A DNA stretch of 6,042 bases from Bacteroidia bacterium (lineage in GTDB: Bacteria; Bacteroidota; Bacteroidia; AKYH767-A; OLB10). The stretch spans positions 1-6,042 of the forward strand of contig JANWID010000089.1 of assembly GCA_025450095.1 (NCBI GenBank). Direction: 5' to 3'. How positions within the stretch are numbered: position 1 is the stretch's first letter; every line of letters starts with the position of its first letter. Below, piece by piece: positions 4,273 through 6,042 of the stretch. The position numbers and the translations under genes were made by a program. The notes below the pieces were generated by a model. It was not told the DNA's origin and ran no database searches. It saw only the letters and a program-made list of their open reading frames with translations.

Positions 4273-6042
4273 ATGAATAAGTTAACATTTACGCTCATCT
4301 CCCTGTTTTTGCTATCAGGACAAATCCAAGCGCAAAGTCAACGCAAAATTGTTGACCGTAAGCCCTTTATGCATACTCCACGGACGGGAGCTCCTCAGAA
4401 TTTTACCGTACACCCGGTGAATCGTTCATATAATGGTACTAACAATAATATAAGTACCACAGCAAAAAAGACCTGGGGTGCCTCCGACATTGCCTTAATT
4501 AGAGAATTACCAGCTCAATATGACGCTGCCAATAATAAGAATGCAATGAACGGTGTGAACCGGCCTTCACCACGTGCAATTTCCAACGTAGTATGTTACG
4601 AGCCTGTGACCCAATTTAATGATCGTGGACTCAGTACATTGGTTTATGTGTGGGGTCAATTTCTCGATCATGATATGACCCTTACTGCCTCCGGAACTAC
4701 CGAATCGGCGCCGATTGCATTGCCTGCTAATGAGCCCTTATTTACAGTACCTATTCCTTTTATGCGCAGTGAGGTTTTAAGCGGAACCGGAGTCACCATT
4801 AACCGTGAACAAAGTAATCTCAATACTGCATGGATAGATGGTTCCCAGGTATATGGATCAGATGCTGTCAGGGCAGATTGGCTTCGCACTCACGTAAATG
4901 GAAAAATGAAGACCTCTGCCGGAAACCTGTTGCCTTACAATACAAACAATAGTGAAGCTACCGGAGTTTTAGATATTAATGCTCCCAGTATGGCCAATGA
5001 TGCAGATCATACCGTAATCGCATTTGTAGCCGGCGATGTACGTGCTTCAGAACACCCTGGAATCATTGCGATGCATACCCTTTTCGTACGCGAGCATAAT
5101 CGTATTTGCGACCGGCTGATAACTGAAGGGTTTACAAACGATGAATTGATATACCAGAGAGCCAGGAAAGAAAACACCGCAATGCTGCAGGTAATCACTT
5201 ACCAGGAATTTTTACCTGCTATCGGCATCTCTTTGAGTCCATATAATAATTACAATGCCAACGCACGTCCGGATATCAGGAATACATTCGCGACAGCAGG
5301 TTTCCGGATCGGTCACACTATGGTAGCTGATGATATCCTGCTTCGTGATGATGAATGTGAAGAAGTTGCACCCGGTGAAATCGATCTCATCGATGCATTT
5401 TTTAACCCGCAGATTTTCCTTGATTATGATATTGAAACGTACCTTAAAGGATTTGCCGCACACACGCAATATGAAACCGATAATAAAGTGAATATCGTGC
5501 TGCGGGATTTTCTTTTTGGACCCGGAATGGGACTCGATCTTGCCAGTATCAACATCCAGCGTGGACGCGATCATGGGTTGCCTTCTTATAGCCAGGTAAG
5601 GGCTTATTATACAGGTGTTACGATCACCAGTTTCTCACAAATAACCAGTAATACCACACTTGCTGCAGAACTCCAGACTCTTTTTGGCAATGTAAATAAT
5701 ATCGATTTGTGGATAGGAATTCTCGCTGAAGATCATGTCCCGGGTAAATCACTTGGTACTACCATGCATGCCATGTTGAAAGCTCAGTTTGAAGGCCTTC
5801 GCGATGGAGATTACTATTTCTATAAAAACGATCCTTTCCTTCCCTCAAATATCCGGAACCAGATCCGGCATACAAAATTTAGTGAAGTGATTATGAGGAA
5901 TACGGATCTGACCAGTCTTCAGGAAGATGTTTTCTTTATGGAATTTTGCCCTGGAGAATCACTCGAAGACGAGGAACGTATAGCAGGGATTACAACCGGA
6001 ACGGCGCAGGGTATCATCAGCGTATATCCCAACCCCGTTACC
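4273..6042 (+). CDS. Exported animal-type haem peroxidase with T9SS sorting domain (C-terminus cut by window edge)
   Basis: 590 codons are open to the window edge with no stop; the missing part should be mainly the rest of the sorting domain. Residues 1-20 are a signal peptide (GQIQA then QSQ). About 45-560 is a peroxidase-cyclooxygenase superfamily catalytic domain, recognised by NNNISTTAKKTWGAS, WGQFLDHDMTLT, TAWIDGSQVYGS, VAGDVRASE, MHTLFVREHNRIC, GFRIGHTM and INIQRGRDHGLPSY. By alignment to myeloperoxidase: distal Gln129 and His133, catalytic Arg257, proximal His348 with Asn427, haem-ester carboxylates Asp132 and Glu260, and calcium site Asp134, Thr185, Asp189 and Ser191. The Met that forms the sulfonium bond in myeloperoxidase is His261 here. 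It should use hydrogen peroxide to oxidise halides, thiocyanate or organic substrates; which one cannot be read from the sequence. From 581 the sorting domain begins (IISVYPNPVT), so the protein is expected to be released at or anchored to the cell surface by T9SS. No Shine-Dalgarno precedes the start. It diverges from the LytTR regulator gene, 173 bp apart. Confidence 0.95.
   Translation, partial: MNKLTFTLISLFLLSGQIQAQSQRKIVDRKPFMHTPRTGAPQNFTVHPVNRSYNGTNNNISTTAKKTWGASDIALIRELPAQYDAANNKNAMNGVNRPSPRAISNVVCYEPVTQFNDRGLSTLVYVWGQFLDHDMTLTASGTTESAPIALPANEPLFTVPIPFMRSEVLSGTGVTINREQSNLNTAWIDGSQVYGSDAVRADWLRTHVNGKMKTSAGNLLPYNTNNSEATGVLDINAPSMANDADHTVIAFVAGDVRASEHPGIIAMHTLFVREHNRICDRLITEGFTNDELIYQRARKENTAMLQVITYQEFLPAIGISLSPYNNYNANARPDIRNTFATAGFRIGHTMVADDILLRDDECEEVAPGEIDLIDAFFNPQIFLDYDIETYLKGFAAHTQYETDNKVNIVLRDFLFGPGMGLDLASINIQRGRDHGLPSYSQVRAYYTGVTITSFSQITSNTTLAAELQTLFGNVNNIDLWIGILAEDHVPGKSLGTTMHAMLKAQFEGLRDGDYYFYKNDPFLPSNIRNQIRHTKFSEVIMRNTDLTSLQEDVFFMEFCPGESLEDEERIAGITTGTAQGIISVYPNPVT

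Noticed and set aside
5212..5574. Minus-strand open frame of 120 codons
   Set aside because: It is antisense to the peroxidase catalytic domain, including the proximal His and the RGRDHG motif, which is clearly coding. Treated as a shadow frame.
1..6042. CRISPR array, transposon ends, tRNA or rRNA genes
   Set aside because: I found no regularly spaced identical repeats, no transposase-like coding and no tRNA or rRNA-like sequence. The only periodic sequence is the coding propeller repeat.

Overview
The window looks like a chromosomal segment of a Bacteroidota bacterium, possibly an environmental lineage. The evidence is two proteins carrying type IX secretion (T9SS) type A C-terminal sorting signals (YPNPV/FPNPV motifs), a LytTR response regulator, a TAnnTTTG-type promoter element, AT-rich leaders mostly lacking Shine-Dalgarno sequences, and moderate-to-low GC content. 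I saw no tRNA, rRNA, mobile element or CRISPR array.

Layout: (1) 1-469, minus strand: an exported MORN/YwqK-type repeat protein whose C-terminus is cut by the window edge. (2) 470-564: a divergent promoter region with a perfect TAnnTTTG element for the next gene. (3) 565-1251, plus: an exported protein of unknown function. (4) 1318-3393, plus: a 691-residue T9SS cargo protein with a seven-bladed beta-propeller, a small Cys-containing module, an Ig-like module and a sorting domain. The seven propeller repeats are exactly 65 residues (195 nt) each with no indels, and the N-terminal strand supplies the strand missing from the last blade. (5) 3407-4099, minus: a LytTR regulator with a partly degenerate receiver domain, converging on gene 4 with 13 bp between stop codons. 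(6) 4100-4272: a divergent intergenic region with a candidate promoter, an interrupted inverted repeat between its two elements, and a 10-bp palindrome. (7) 4273-6042, plus: an exported animal-type (peroxidase-cyclooxygenase superfamily) haem peroxidase with the full catalytic set. It runs off the right edge just inside its T9SS sorting domain.

Four of the five proteins begin with a signal peptide, and two of these are predicted to be displayed on or released from the cell surface through T9SS, so the locus concerns the cell envelope and exterior. The regulator is divergent from the peroxidase and may control it, but this is inference from position only. No histidine kinase is visible nearby. 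I see no multi-gene defence or biosynthetic system. The most notable items are the exactly periodic propeller, the surface-targeted peroxidase, and the atypical receiver domain.
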